The notes under the pieces: generated by a model | What the model was told of the DNA's origin: nothing | The model's input: only the letters and a program-made list of their open reading frames with translations | The model's database searches: none | Origin: Spirirestis rafaelensis WJT71-NPBG6 | Lineage (GTDB): Bacteria > Cyanobacteriota > Cyanobacteriia > Cyanobacteriales > Nostocaceae | Assembly (NCBI GenBank): GCA_019359015.1 | Contig: JAHHID010000013.1 | Span: 1-64,000, forward strand | Direction of reading: 5' to 3' | Length of the DNA stretch: 64,000 nt | Program-made: the position numbers and the translations under genes | In this document: positions 17,724-26,121 of the stretch, one piece after another | Layout: every line of letters begins with the position of its first letter | How positions within the stretch are numbered: position 1 is the first letter of the stretch

Positions 17724-19223
17724 ATGATACAAACGGGTAAGGCAACCCAATATCAATACAAAGCACTGTACAAGCCCAACCAGCTGATTTATGGTCTAGG
17801 TCAGACAGCAGTGATTACAGGGTGGACAGTGAAGCAGGCGATCGCTAAACACCTGCAACCGCAAGAGTATGCTGTTATCGGACAGCTATACTCACCCACA
17901 AGAGGGATAAACTTACTGATTCGCAATTTGCTTTATAATCCCCATGTCCGGTACTTGGTTGTTCTGAACGCCACAAAGGAAGACGAAAACGCGGGTGCTG
18001 GAGACTGCTTGCTGGACTTTTTCCGCAATGGCTTTCAAGAGGGTGTGTCTGACAACGGGTTGCCCTGCTGGGTAATTCGTTCAGCTATTCCTGGATATAT
18101 TGATATTGAAGTTGAGAAGAGTGCTCTAGAACAACTACGGGAGTCTGTCAAGTTTGCGTGTGCCAAATCCATCAGTGAAGCAGTTAATCAAGCGAAGTCT
18201 TATGCTTTAGAGGAAGCGCCAATACAAGCTTGGGGTTTACCGTTAGAATTTCCGCTGTCAACTGTTGAACCAAATATTTTACCAGGACCACGCTATGGAC
18301 ACCGAATAGAAGGTAAAACAATTGCTGAAACTTGGGTAAAAATAATTCATCGGATTAAGACCACAGGGACAATTAGACCAACTGGCTATGATGGGCAATG
18401 GCAAGAATTAATTGATTTGATGGCAGTTGTAACTGATGAACCAGAAGACTTTTATTTTCCAGAACCGAATTATTTACCAATTGACCGCAATTTTCTTCAA
18501 GAATACATTTCGCAGATTTTAGATGATGCACCATATCGGGAAGGGTTGAAATATACATACGGTCAACGTTTACGTTCTTGGTTTGGACGTGACCAAATTG
18601 AGCAGGTAATTCAAAAGTTGATTGCAGAAATTGATGCTGCTAGTGCAGTAATGAATTTATGGGACATGAAAGACCACGACAAAGGTGGAAGTCCATGTCT
18701 TAATCACATTTGGCTAAGAGTTGTGGATAATGAATTATCTTTAACTGCGACTCTCAGAAGTAATGATATGTTTGCTGCATGGGTAGCGAATGCAATGGGA
18801 TTAAGAGCTTTACAACAGCATATTAGGGATGAAATTGCAAAGCGTTCTAAATATGACTTGAAAATGGGACCGCTAATGACCATCAGTCAATCGGCTCATA
18901 TATATGATGATACTTGGAGTAACGCTGAACAGCTGATTCAAAAACAATATGCCGCAATTTGTAGAAAAGTAGATTACTATGATCCAGCCGGAAACTTTTT
19001 AATAGAACTGGACGGAAGCAAGATAGTTGTTACCCACACAACCCCTGGTAGCGGTGAAGTTGTGGGTTGCTATTTTGGTAAAGATGCCTTGAAATTAATC
19101 AGAGAAATTTGTGCAGCTTCGCCGTCAATACGTCCAGATCATGCTGGATATTTGGGAATGGAATTAAACAAGGCAGCTCAGTGTTTGAAAACAGGTAAGC
19201 AATACGTTCAGGATAATAAATAA
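17724..19223 (+). CDS. Thymidylate synthase-like fusion (MtrA-like / ThyA-like / DUF4346)
   Basis: 499 residues, three parts. About 20-145 resembles a tetrahydromethanopterin methyltransferase subunit A-like domain (EYAVIGQLYSPTRGINLLIRN, NPHVRYLVV). About 190-410 is a ThyA-type domain: catalytic C325 (GGSPCLNH), R345 in LRSND, N356 aligned with the dUMP-reading Asn, and H392/Y394 in SAHIYDD. About 418-497 is DUF4346-like, ending GYLGMELNKAAQCLK. The paired phosphate-binding arginines of classical ThyA (SRR) are replaced by AAS at 305-307, so substrate and cofactor use may differ. Retained Asn356 argues for a uracil rather than cytosine base. First gene of a four-gene operon; its stop overlaps the dCMP deaminase start (TAATG). 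Confidence 0.8.
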   Translation: MIQTGKATQYQYKALYKPNQLIYGLGQTAVITGWTVKQAIAKHLQPQEYAVIGQLYSPTRGINLLIRNLLYNPHVRYLVVLNATKEDENAGAGDCLLDFFRNGFQEGVSDNGLPCWVIRSAIPGYIDIEVEKSALEQLRESVKFACAKSISEAVNQAKSYALEEAPIQAWGLPLEFPLSTVEPNILPGPRYGHRIEGKTIAETWVKIIHRIKTTGTIRPTGYDGQWQELIDLMAVVTDEPEDFYFPEPNYLPIDRNFLQEYISQILDDAPYREGLKYTYGQRLRSWFGRDQIEQVIQKLIAEIDAASAVMNLWDMKDHDKGGSPCLNHIWLRVVDNELSLTATLRSNDMFAAWVANAMGLRALQQHIRDEIAKRSKYDLKMGPLMTISQSAHIYDDTWSNAEQLIQKQYAAICRKVDYYDPAGNFLIELDGSKIVVTHTTPGSGEVVGCYFGKDALKLIREICAASPSIRPDHAGYLGMELNKAAQCLKTGKQYVQDNK

Positions 19224-19774
19224 TGGTTTCTGATGACCAAAGACCAACATGGGATGAATATTTTCTCATGTTGGCTAAACTTGCAGCTACTCGCTCAACT
19301 TGCCTTGCTTTTCCGGTGGGTGCTGTGATTGTTAAAAATAAGCAAGTTGTCGCAACGGGTTATAATGGCTCACCATCAGGTTCGGCTCATTGTACAACTC
19401 AAGGATACTGCTATCCGGGATTAAGTAGTTGCGATGCTAGTAAGACTTTACCATCAAGAGCGGTACACGCTGAAGCGAATGCGATCGCCCAAGCAGCCAA
19501 GCATGGTATCTCTACAGATGGTGCAAGTATTTACGTCACCTTAGAACCTTGTCTATCTTGCTTAAAATTAATTATTTCCGCAGGAATTAAAGAAATTTTT
19601 TACGAAACTGCTTTCAACGCTGGAGAAAAAGCTTTGGTACGAGATTCTTTTGTTGATGAAGGCTTAGTTATTCTCAAGCAGGTTAAACTGTCTGAAACTA
19701 CAGCAAAAAGAGCAGCCGACTTATTTCTGCTGTTTTCTACATCTGTTAGAAAAGCTAATGTATATTTACCATAA
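19223..19774 (+). CDS. Deoxycytidylate (dCMP) deaminase
   Basis: 183 residues. Zinc-dependent deaminase: H82-A-E84 (zinc ligand and proton shuttle) and PCLSC (C110, C113 ligands). The family's second conserved stretch, GYNGSPSGSAHC ... CYPGLSSCD, is present. It converts dCMP to dUMP, the substrate for thymidylate synthesis, and the ATG overlaps the stop of the ThyA-like gene, so the two are translationally coupled. Cytosolic. Full length. Confidence 0.92.
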   Translation: MVSDDQRPTWDEYFLMLAKLAATRSTCLAFPVGAVIVKNKQVVATGYNGSPSGSAHCTTQGYCYPGLSSCDASKTLPSRAVHAEANAIAQAAKHGISTDGASIYVTLEPCLSCLKLIISAGIKEIFYETAFNAGEKALVRDSFVDEGLVILKQVKLSETTAKRAADLFLLFSTSVRKANVYLP

Positions 19775-19804
19775 ACGCCTAATTAAAATTGATGGAGCTT
19801 AACT

Positions 19805-20536
19805 GTGTTTAGCGACGAAGATATTAATAAAGCAATGATAGATTTTAGAAAGAATCAGGAGGAAGGGATAGATATAGAACCTTTCGATAAAAAATCTCTT
19901 ACTCCGGTTGGCTATGACATAAGAGTTGGAACAGAGGGATTTTCATGGAAAAGAAAATGTGTAGTTGATATTGAGAAAGATGGCAAAATTATTATAGAAC
20001 CAAATGATATCGTAATAATTAAAACTTTAGAGTTTTTCATTCTTTCAAATAAAATTTCAGCCACAATACACTCAATTGTTTCAAAAGTTATTAATAAAGG
20101 TTTATCTAATATTTCCACTACTATAGATCCTGGTTACTCTGGAAAGTTGCTAATTTCATTTTGTAACTATCGTGATAGTTCTACAGAATTTCTATTTAAA
20201 GAGCGTTTATGCACGGTTTGTTTCTACAGAGTAGAGCTACCAGCAAAAAAAAATCGTGGTACACCTGATGATAGAGATGATCTTTGGGAGCAACTTCTAG
20301 AAAAAGCCAAAGTAGAAAGAGAAAGAATAGAGCGAGAAGAAAGGCAAAAAAAACAAAAAATAGAAGCCGAAAATTCTACCCGTTCTAAATTATTAATATT
20401 TTTCCTTATTATTGCTTCAATCGGAGGGATTGGAGCCTCTCTTATTAATCCAACAGTAGGTTCCTCTGTAGCTGCATTTCTGGCAGTTATAGTTCCTATT
20501 GTGTATGATAAATTTTTGAAATCCCAATCTAAGTAA
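19805..20536 (+). CDS. Membrane-anchored dUTPase/dCTP-deaminase-fold protein
   Basis: 243 residues from a GTG with GGAG eight bases upstream. Residues about 30-150 follow the trimeric dUTPase/Dcd fold: PVGYDIRVG (34-42), a NKGLSNISTTIDPGYSGKLL core (97-116, D108), ISFCN and a final FYRVEL strand. The RSS motif is replaced by SIVSK and the Dcd catalytic Glu position reads Ser, so dCTP deaminase activity is unlikely; the Asp kept at 108 leaves dUTPase-like chemistry or plain nucleotide sensing possible. A charged coiled coil (about 158-192) leads to two hydrophobic spans (196-214, 218-234). Codon use is more AT-rich than in neighbouring genes, hinting at transfer. Confidence 0.7.
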   Translation: MFSDEDINKAMIDFRKNQEEGIDIEPFDKKSLTPVGYDIRVGTEGFSWKRKCVVDIEKDGKIIIEPNDIVIIKTLEFFILSNKISATIHSIVSKVINKGLSNISTTIDPGYSGKLLISFCNYRDSSTEFLFKERLCTVCFYRVELPAKKNRGTPDDRDDLWEQLLEKAKVERERIEREERQKKQKIEAENSTRSKLLIFFLIIASIGGIGASLINPTVGSSVAAFLAVIVPIVYDKFLKSQSK

Positions 20537-20988
20537 TGAATACAATACGCCAATGCAAAGTGTATATATCTGGTGCGTTGACAGGTGTTGAGAACCCATC
20601 AGTAATCAAAACTTTCTATGAAGCGATTGGCTTGCTTTGCGAAAAAATAGGATTTGAGGCTTATGTTCCACATATAAACACCGACCCCATCAATCATCCT
20701 AATATCAGTCCTCGCCAGGTTTTTGAGACTGACAAGCACCAAGTCAGCACTTCAGATTTAGTCATAGCTTACCTTGGCTTTCCTGCTTTTGGCGTAGGTA
20801 TGGAACTAGCTTACGCTGAAAGTAAAGGTATTCCTATTATTCTCTTATATGAAAAACACAAGCGTGTATCCAGATTCCCACGCGGTATCCCCACTGTATT
20901 CTCTGAAATCGAGTTCAGCGACTATCAAGATGCTTTAACTCAACTTGAGAATGTTTTGAAACAGTGGAGAAGACACCAAATAAAATAA
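20536..20988 (+). CDS. Nucleoside 2-deoxyribosyltransferase-like protein
   Basis: 150 residues with the NDT fold signatures: KVYISGAL(T)G near the N-terminus, the Asp of TSDLVIAYL (D74) and G(V)GMELAYA with the nucleophile-position E90. Family enzymes cleave or transfer 2'-deoxyribose on nucleosides or nucleotides; related domains also act as nucleotide-degrading effectors. The ATG overlaps the stop of the preceding gene (TAATG), so it should be made together with the membrane-anchored dUTPase-fold protein. Substrate unknown. Confidence 0.8.
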   Translation: MNTIRQCKVYISGALTGVENPSVIKTFYEAIGLLCEKIGFEAYVPHINTDPINHPNISPRQVFETDKHQVSTSDLVIAYLGFPAFGVGMELAYAESKGIPIILLYEKHKRVSRFPRGIPTVFSEIEFSDYQDALTQLENVLKQWRRHQIK

Positions 20989-21047
20989 TTCTTGCCAGCA
21001 CCGTCTTCTTCCACTTAACTTTTGAACTATTCAATATACGGCTTTAA

Positions 21048-21584
21048 TTATGGTCGATGACTGCGACGAATTTCTGTGATTTGATCTGCCACATCCAAAA
21101 GAGATTTTGGCATCTCTGGTCCTGTGAGAATGATATCGACATTGGCAGGGCGTTTTGTCAGAAAGGCTAAAACTTCGGTTTCGGGAATTAAGTTAAAGTT
21201 AATCGCCAAACTTAACTCATCTAAGACAACCAGAGAATACTTAGCTTCAAAGACGACTTTTTGTGTATGTTGCCACAAATCTTGTAATGATTGGATTTCA
21301 GTATCTTCTAAATGTGGTGTATCGATACAACGCGGCAAATCACAGCGAATCCAATCTAAGTTTTGTCCCAGCTGCATGGGGTGCTGGTGTCCTTGATTAA
21401 TACCACCTTTGAGGAATTGCACTACTAACACTGGTGTGCCTTGACCGGCAATCCTCAGTGCTTGAGCCATAACGCTAGTAAAAAAGTTACGATACGAGCT
21501 AGTGAAAACTTGCACTAGTCCTTCAACTGGATATGGTAAGTTAAGGGTCGAATTTACGTTCTTGGATTCTAACTGGGCAACCAT
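21048..21584 (-). CDS. CobO/BtuR-like P-loop protein with degenerate Walker A
   Basis: 178 residues. Overall pattern follows cob(I)yrinic acid a,c-diamide adenosyltransferase: LVQVFT ... MAQALRIAGQGTPVLVVQFLKGG, then SLVVLDELSLAINFNLI (Walker B) and RPANVDIILTG. The expected GKGKTT loop is replaced by SSYRNFFTS (29-37), so ATP binding in the usual way is doubtful. Likely a cyanobacterial paralogue with a changed role; corrinoid adenosylation should not be assumed. Monocistronic, convergent with the nucleotide operon. Confidence 0.7.
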   Translation of the reverse strand: MVAQLESKNVNSTLNLPYPVEGLVQVFTSSYRNFFTSVMAQALRIAGQGTPVLVVQFLKGGINQGHQHPMQLGQNLDWIRCDLPRCIDTPHLEDTEIQSLQDLWQHTQKVVFEAKYSLVVLDELSLAINFNLIPETEVLAFLTKRPANVDIILTGPEMPKSLLDVADQITEIRRSHRP

Positions 21585-21930
21585 GATGTAATTTTAAATA
21601 AAATACAAGTCAATTCAGCGCTTTTACTGAGGTTTTTGTCTGACAAATCTGCTTACGCAATCAAGCTATTTTTAATAAAGTTTGCTGTATTTGCCAACTC
21701 GATTCTTAGTCAATCACTACGTTTGCGCTGAAGTCAAGACTAGTTAAGATTTCTATTATTGCTTGTTGTCTGAAATTAATTGTAAAAATGAGAACAGGTA
21801 TCCTCAACCTTAAAGCAATTAAAAAAGCTATAACTATAGCTGAAAATTACTAAATGTTAGATTGCCTGTTGGTTTGGGCAAAACAGATTATCGTTGGTTA
21901 TTAATTTTACAATATGAGGAGTGAGTATTT

Positions 21931-22512
21931 GTGAGATTTGTGATTTTAGGAGGTTCAGGTTCCGGAAAAAGCACTCAAGCGCAAAGGCTTTGCAGACACT
22001 TTGATATTCCCTTAATTTCCACAGGCGAAATTTTAAGGGAAGCGCTAAAGTCGCAAAGCTCACACTGCACGAACGCTAATCTTAGCAGTTTAGGTCGCCA
22101 TGTGCAGCCATATGTAGAAAAAGGAGAGTTAGTCCCAGATGAAATAATGATCGAGTTTATCCGAACTCGGCTGAACAATGATGAACTCAACAGTGGTTGG
22201 GTGTTAGAAGGTTATCCGCGCACGGCTTTCCAAGCTGAAGAATTGGATTTTTTATTGGACGATTTACAGCAAAAGTTAGATTGGGCAATTTATTTACAAG
22301 TACCAGAAGCGGTTATGGTTACTCGCTCTTTAGGGCGATCGCTTCCGGATGACCAACCAGAAATCGTTCAGCGCCGCATTGAGATATTCTATGATCGCAC
22401 TATGAACATCTTAGAATATTACGATCGCCGTCGTCGCCTATTAACTATTAACGGCGATCAGTTCCCAGAGATGGTAGAGCAAAATATCCTCACTCTCCTC
22501 TGTGTGCCTTAG
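21931..22512 (+). CDS. Adenylate kinase-family nucleoside monophosphate kinase
   Basis: 193 residues from a GTG start with GAGGA upstream. P-loop GGSGSGKST (7-15) differs from the classical GXPGAGKGT; then ISTGEILREAL, the DEIMIEFI segment, GWVLEGYPRTAFQAEEL (adenylate kinase signature, with E for the usual D) and a short lid (about 128-150). It transfers phosphate between ATP and AMP or a related nucleotide. Shorter and more divergent than the main Adk usually found in ribosomal operons, so probably a second paralogue. Confidence 0.82.
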   Translation: MRFVILGGSGSGKSTQAQRLCRHFDIPLISTGEILREALKSQSSHCTNANLSSLGRHVQPYVEKGELVPDEIMIEFIRTRLNNDELNSGWVLEGYPRTAFQAEELDFLLDDLQQKLDWAIYLQVPEAVMVTRSLGRSLPDDQPEIVQRRIEIFYDRTMNILEYYDRRRRLLTINGDQFPEMVEQNILTLLCVP

Positions 22513-22516
22513 AAGG

Positions 22517-22735
22517 GATGGGAGGGGGAGATGGGGGAGTGGGGGAAGCAGGGGGAGCAGGGGAGGCAGGGGAAGCAGGGGAGGCAGGGGAAGCAGGGGA
22601 GGCAGGGGGAGATGAAAAATTAATTCCTTTCCCTTTCACGGCAGATGCTCTACTTGGGGAGACCCCAAGACCGCACTGCCTCCCCTTTCCCCTTTTCCCT
22701 TTCCCCCTCAACAAAATTGCCCAATGCGAACGTGC
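22517..22735. repeat. Composite G-rich / C-rich spacer repeat, inverted copy
   Basis: Inverted relative of 3272-3428: GGGGAGGCAGGGGAAGCA units (22540-22612), then AAAAATTAATTCCTTTCCC and TTTCCCCCTCAACAAAATTGCCC. A further repeat, CTACTTGGGGAGACCCCAAG and flanks (about 22648-22682), is inserted inside it. Several false open frames arise here. The true rph start lies downstream. Confidence 0.85.
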
Positions 22736-22790
22736 CCTATTTTTAAGACTGGTCTACTGTATTCTATATAAAAGTTCTGAGGCAACTTAA

Positions 22791-23537
22791 ATGGCTTGGC
22801 AGCGTCCAGACGGTCGGCAACCTTACCAACTTCGTCCCATCAGCTTTGATGCCGGATTTACTCGCTTTGCACCCGGTTCGGTGCTTACAAAATGCGGTGA
22901 CACTCAGGTACTTTGTACAGTCACTGTAGCTGAAGGAGTGCCCAAGTTTTTGAAAGGAACTGGCAAAGGTTGGCTGACTGCGGAGTATCGAATGCTGCCA
23001 GGAGCTACACAGCAACGGCAAGAACGGGAATTAATGAAATTGTCTGGACGAACGCAAGAAATTCAACGTTTGATAGGACGCAGCTTAAGGGCAGCTGTCG
23101 ATTTTGAGGTGTTGGGAGAACGAACGCTGACTATAGATGCTGATGTGTTGCAAGCAGACGCAGGAACTAGAACAACAGCGATTACAGGCTCCTTTGTGGC
23201 GTTAGCTCATGCCATTTCTAAATTATTGCAGCAAGGAACGTTAGAGCGATCGCCTTTGGTGGGACAAGTAGCAGCAGTTTCCGTCGGGTTATTGCAATCC
23301 GAGCCATTCTTGGATCTAAACTACCTCGAAGACGTAGCCGCTGATGTGGATTTCAACGTCGTCATGAATCAAGACATGGGCATAATCGAAATTCAGGGAA
23401 CAGCCGAAGAAAACAGCTTTAGCCGTATCCAGTTAAATCAGCTGCTAGATTTCGCCGAAAAAGGAATTCAGGAATTATTAATCGCCCAACGAGAAGCGAT
23501 CGCCGACTGGAAAACTTTGTTGGGGCAATGGGCATAG
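22791..23537 (+). CDS. rph: Ribonuclease PH
   Basis: 248 residues. Trims 3' ends of tRNA precursors using phosphate. Family signatures: [19 protein letters not shown] start, [54 protein letters not shown], and the catalytic [18 protein letters not shown]. The RNase PH RPDGR and arginine-rich phosphate site are intact. Full length and solitary; a GCCCAT-type repeat begins at its stop codon. Confidence 0.96.
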   Translation: MAWQRPDGRQPYQLRPISFDAGFTRFAPGSVLTKCGDTQVLCTVTVAEGVPKFLKGTGKGWLTAEYRMLPGATQQRQERELMKLSGRTQEIQRLIGRSLRAAVDFEVLGERTLTIDADVLQADAGTRTTAITGSFVALAHAISKLLQQGTLERSPLVGQVAAVSVGLLQSEPFLDLNYLEDVAADVDFNVVMNQDMGIIEIQGTAEENSFSRIQLNQLLDFAEKGIQELLIAQREAIADWKTLLGQWA

Positions 23538-23672
23538 GGCATGGGGTATGGGGCATGGTTTAAGTGAAATTCTGAAACTTCTTTTTATTTCCGATTCCCA
23601 TTGCTCATTGCCCATTGCCCATTGCCCCATGCCCATTGCCCATTGCCCTATGCCCCATGCCCCATGCCCCCG
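23530..23672. repeat. GGGCATG / GCCCATT heptamer repeats
   Basis: GGGCATGGGGTATGGGGCATGG on the left arm and GCCCATTGCCCATTGCCCC on the right arm, so the spacer between rph and pgl can pair with itself. It overlaps the last codons of rph by a few bases. Confidence 0.85.
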
Positions 23673-23763
23673 TCATGATGTTAAGAGTTTCAAAAGGTAA
23701 AAAGGAGGATTGTCAGAATTTCGCTATTGTATTGCTGGAAGCCGGCAACGTGAGGATGAAGTC

Positions 23764-24489
23764 ATGAGCAAAAAAATTGAAGTTCTATCGGATCAAGCGG
23801 CGTTAATTACGCGATCGCTCGAATTGATTTTATCTAAGCTGGAAACTGCTATTCAAGAGCGGGGACGATTTACGATCGCTTTATCTGGCGGTAGTACACC
23901 TAAGCCATTGTACGAAGCGATCGCCTCATCAAAACTTCCTTGGGATAAAATTCATGTCTTTTGGGGAGATGAACGTTATGTACCATCAGATCACCCCGAT
24001 AGCAACGAACTGATGGCGCGTCGTGCGTGGCTAGATCGCGTTGATATCCCAGGAGCGAATATTCACGCTACCCCTACTATGGATGGCGATCCAGCAGTGT
24101 CAGCAGCTAAGTATGAAAAGCATCTCCAAGAATTTTTTCAGGCTTCGCCCGGAGAATTTCCTTCCTTAGATGTAATATTGCTAGGAATGGGTGATGATGC
24201 ACATACCGCATCTTTATTTCCGCATACAGAAGCGTTAAAAGTAAGCGATCGCTTGATTACTGTGGGCAACAAAGACGGAAACCCCCGCATAACCTTCACA
24301 TACCCATTCATTAATGCTGCTCACTGCGTTATGTTTGTGGTCGCTGGCGCTAATAAACGTCCAGCTTTAGCTCAAGTCTTCGCACCCAATGCTTCGGACT
24401 TTACTTATCCATCTCGCTTAATTCAACCCCAAGGAGAACTATGGTGGCTCCTCGATGCGGCAGCGGGTAGTGAACTAAAACAAGGATGA
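23764..24489 (+). CDS. pgl: 6-phosphogluconolactonase
   Basis: 241 residues from the ATG at 23764; 18 upstream in-frame codons (from 23710) are unconserved. Hydrolyses 6-phosphogluconolactone in the oxidative pentose phosphate pathway. Motifs: FTIALSGGSTPKPLYEAI (36-53), WDKIHVFWGDERYVPSDHPDSN, and DVILLGMGDDAHTASLFPHT with the catalytic His. Cytosolic. Length matches the DevB/SOL family. No other pathway gene is adjacent. Confidence 0.95.
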   Translation: MSKKIEVLSDQAALITRSLELILSKLETAIQERGRFTIALSGGSTPKPLYEAIASSKLPWDKIHVFWGDERYVPSDHPDSNELMARRAWLDRVDIPGANIHATPTMDGDPAVSAAKYEKHLQEFFQASPGEFPSLDVILLGMGDDAHTASLFPHTEALKVSDRLITVGNKDGNPRITFTYPFINAAHCVMFVVAGANKRPALAQVFAPNASDFTYPSRLIQPQGELWWLLDAAAGSELKQG

Positions 24490-24858
24490 AGAATAAAGGA
24501 TGAACGCGAGTGCGTCTCCGTGCTTGAGAAGGATGAAACACAATTCAGTCCTTTCAGCCCTTCAGAATGCGTTTAAGTACATCTTTTAGTGAGTTACATA
24601 AATTACTTGTATGGGGAAGTATCTTAAACTTATCAATTCGCGGCTACGCACGAGTTCATACGATTATTCTGGCTCCTGAAAAACTCAATTCTTGATAAAA
24701 TAACATTCGTGTTGTTTTATACTATTTTGCTAATACTTCATCCTTCAGTAAGTAATTGGTAAAATCAGAAGCTATCGCTTTTTTCGTGAACTTGAGAGCG
24801 GATTTTTCTCTGCTTACCAGCATTGTTTTACGATGATCTTGAACAAAGGCTTAAATCG
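24490..24858. other. Unremarkable spacer
   Basis: About 370 bases between pgl and the FHA gene. No repeat-family member, hairpin or gene stands out; a TTG-initiated extension of the FHA gene begins at 24823 but is probably not used. Confidence 0.4.
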
Positions 24859-25701
24859 ATGATCGTCTGCCCTAACTGCAATCACCCCAACCCTGACGGC
24901 GCTGTGCAATGTGAAGCTTGTTACACTCCGTTACCAGCGACAAGTAACTGTCCCAGCTGTGGAGCATCCGTGCAAGCAGATGCTGCTTTCTGCGGTCAGT
25001 GCGGCTACAACCTGCACGCCACCGCAGCCGCAGCAGTTCCACCAACTGTCGCGCCGGAAATTCCCTTTCAAGTACAGCCGTCAGCCACGCCTGATCCACT
25101 GTTAGAACTTTTACAACCAGATCCCTTAGGAATCGGCGGAACTCCCAACCCCGAACCTGCTGCTTCCTCGTCTTTACCACCCACAGCGGTAGCAACACCT
25201 CCAGAAAGCAGCACCCCACCAGAACCTGTTGCAGCCGCCCCAGAACCTGTTGCAGCCGCCCCGGAACCTGTCGCAGCCGCCCCGGAACCTGTTGCAGCCG
25301 CCCCAGAACCTATCGCAGCCGCCCCAGAACCTGTTGCACCCCGGGTAACTGTCGCCAAAACCCAATTACAGCAAGTAACGGCGCGGTTAGTTCACGTCCA
25401 AAGCGATAGACAAATTGAATTGCCGCAAAGTCTCTCTGTGATTCATATCGGCAAACCCAATGACCGTATTCCTCCGGACATAGACGTATCAGGTTTTACA
25501 AATTCGGAAGTTATCTCGCGCATTCATGCAGATATTCGTGTTGAGGGAGACGCGCACTATATCGAAGATGTAGGCAGTTCTAATGGCACTTACATTAACA
25601 ATTCGCCATTGTTACCAGGCAATCGACATCGGCTGCGACCAGGCGATCGCATTAGCCTGGGTAAAGGAGACATGGTAACATTCCTATTTCAAATATCTTA
25701 G
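24859..25701 (+). CDS. Double zinc-ribbon and FHA-domain protein
   Basis: 280 residues from the ATG at 24859, preceded by AAAGG. Two zinc ribbons: C4/C7/C18/C21 and C31/C34/C45/C48. A Pro/Ala linker includes six tandem PEP(V/I)AAA-type heptapeptides at about 121-160, encoded by a 21-base DNA repeat (25220-25340). The FHA domain at about 190-280 keeps SRIHADI (219-225) and GSSNGTYIN (239-247), which read phosphothreonine peptides. It likely recruits a partner phosphorylated by a Hanks-type kinase such as the one at 391-2097, but that link is inference. Cytosolic. Confidence 0.88.
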   Translation: MIVCPNCNHPNPDGAVQCEACYTPLPATSNCPSCGASVQADAAFCGQCGYNLHATAAAAVPPTVAPEIPFQVQPSATPDPLLELLQPDPLGIGGTPNPEPAASSSLPPTAVATPPESSTPPEPVAAAPEPVAAAPEPVAAAPEPVAAAPEPIAAAPEPVAPRVTVAKTQLQQVTARLVHVQSDRQIELPQSLSVIHIGKPNDRIPPDIDVSGFTNSEVISRIHADIRVEGDAHYIEDVGSSNGTYINNSPLLPGNRHRLRPGDRISLGKGDMVTFLFQIS

Positions 25702-26121
25702 GCTCGCTCATTAATATTGGACACTTTCCAAAGACGCGATCTGCCCATTCTGGTGTAAAGTTCCAATCTTTTAGGACTTCTGGTTGAGCTTCGTAGTGGG
25801 CAATTTATTGCCCAACAAAGCGTTAAAACGCTTACTACGAAAAATTCAATGTCAGTTGCGTAAGTGCTATAAAAAGTCAAAACACCTGTCAAGACATTAG
25901 CATGGATGAAAGTAGATTAACGCAATTGCGGTAATTACGTTAAGGAAAGTGACTGAACAAAGGATAAAGGATGAAACTTTTATCCTTTATCCCGGTACTA
26001 ACACCATTATTTCTGGTCAAAAACCACAATTGCAATATCATTCAAGATCCAAACTAACGGTTTAGCCGTAGGGTCTTGATTTTATACTTCATCCCTTACA
26101 CTTATACACTTCAGTTGACCC
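25702..26121. other. Spacer with one double-hairpin repeat
   Basis: Contains the double-hairpin repeat at 25793-25838 and, near 25955-26000, AGGATAAAGGATGAAAC opposite TTTATCCTTTATCC, which can pair. No gene supported. Confidence 0.5.
25793..25838. repeat. GTAGT/ACTAC double-hairpin repeat, copy A
   Basis: GTAGT, stem GGGCAAT-TT-ATTGCCC, four-base linker, stem AAGCGTT-AA-AACGCTT, ACTAC. Two further copies at 26931-26984 and 28261-28307 keep the boundaries and the two stems but with different, still complementary, stem sequences. Confidence 0.75.

Noticed and set aside
22518-22790. 90-codon frame rich in GEAGEAGEAG
   Set aside because: Pure tandem repeat translated; its minus-strand partner (22490-22714) is likewise repeat.
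25068-25365. Two minus-strand frames rich in Gly
   Set aside because: Shadows of the heptapeptide-repeat linker of the FHA gene.
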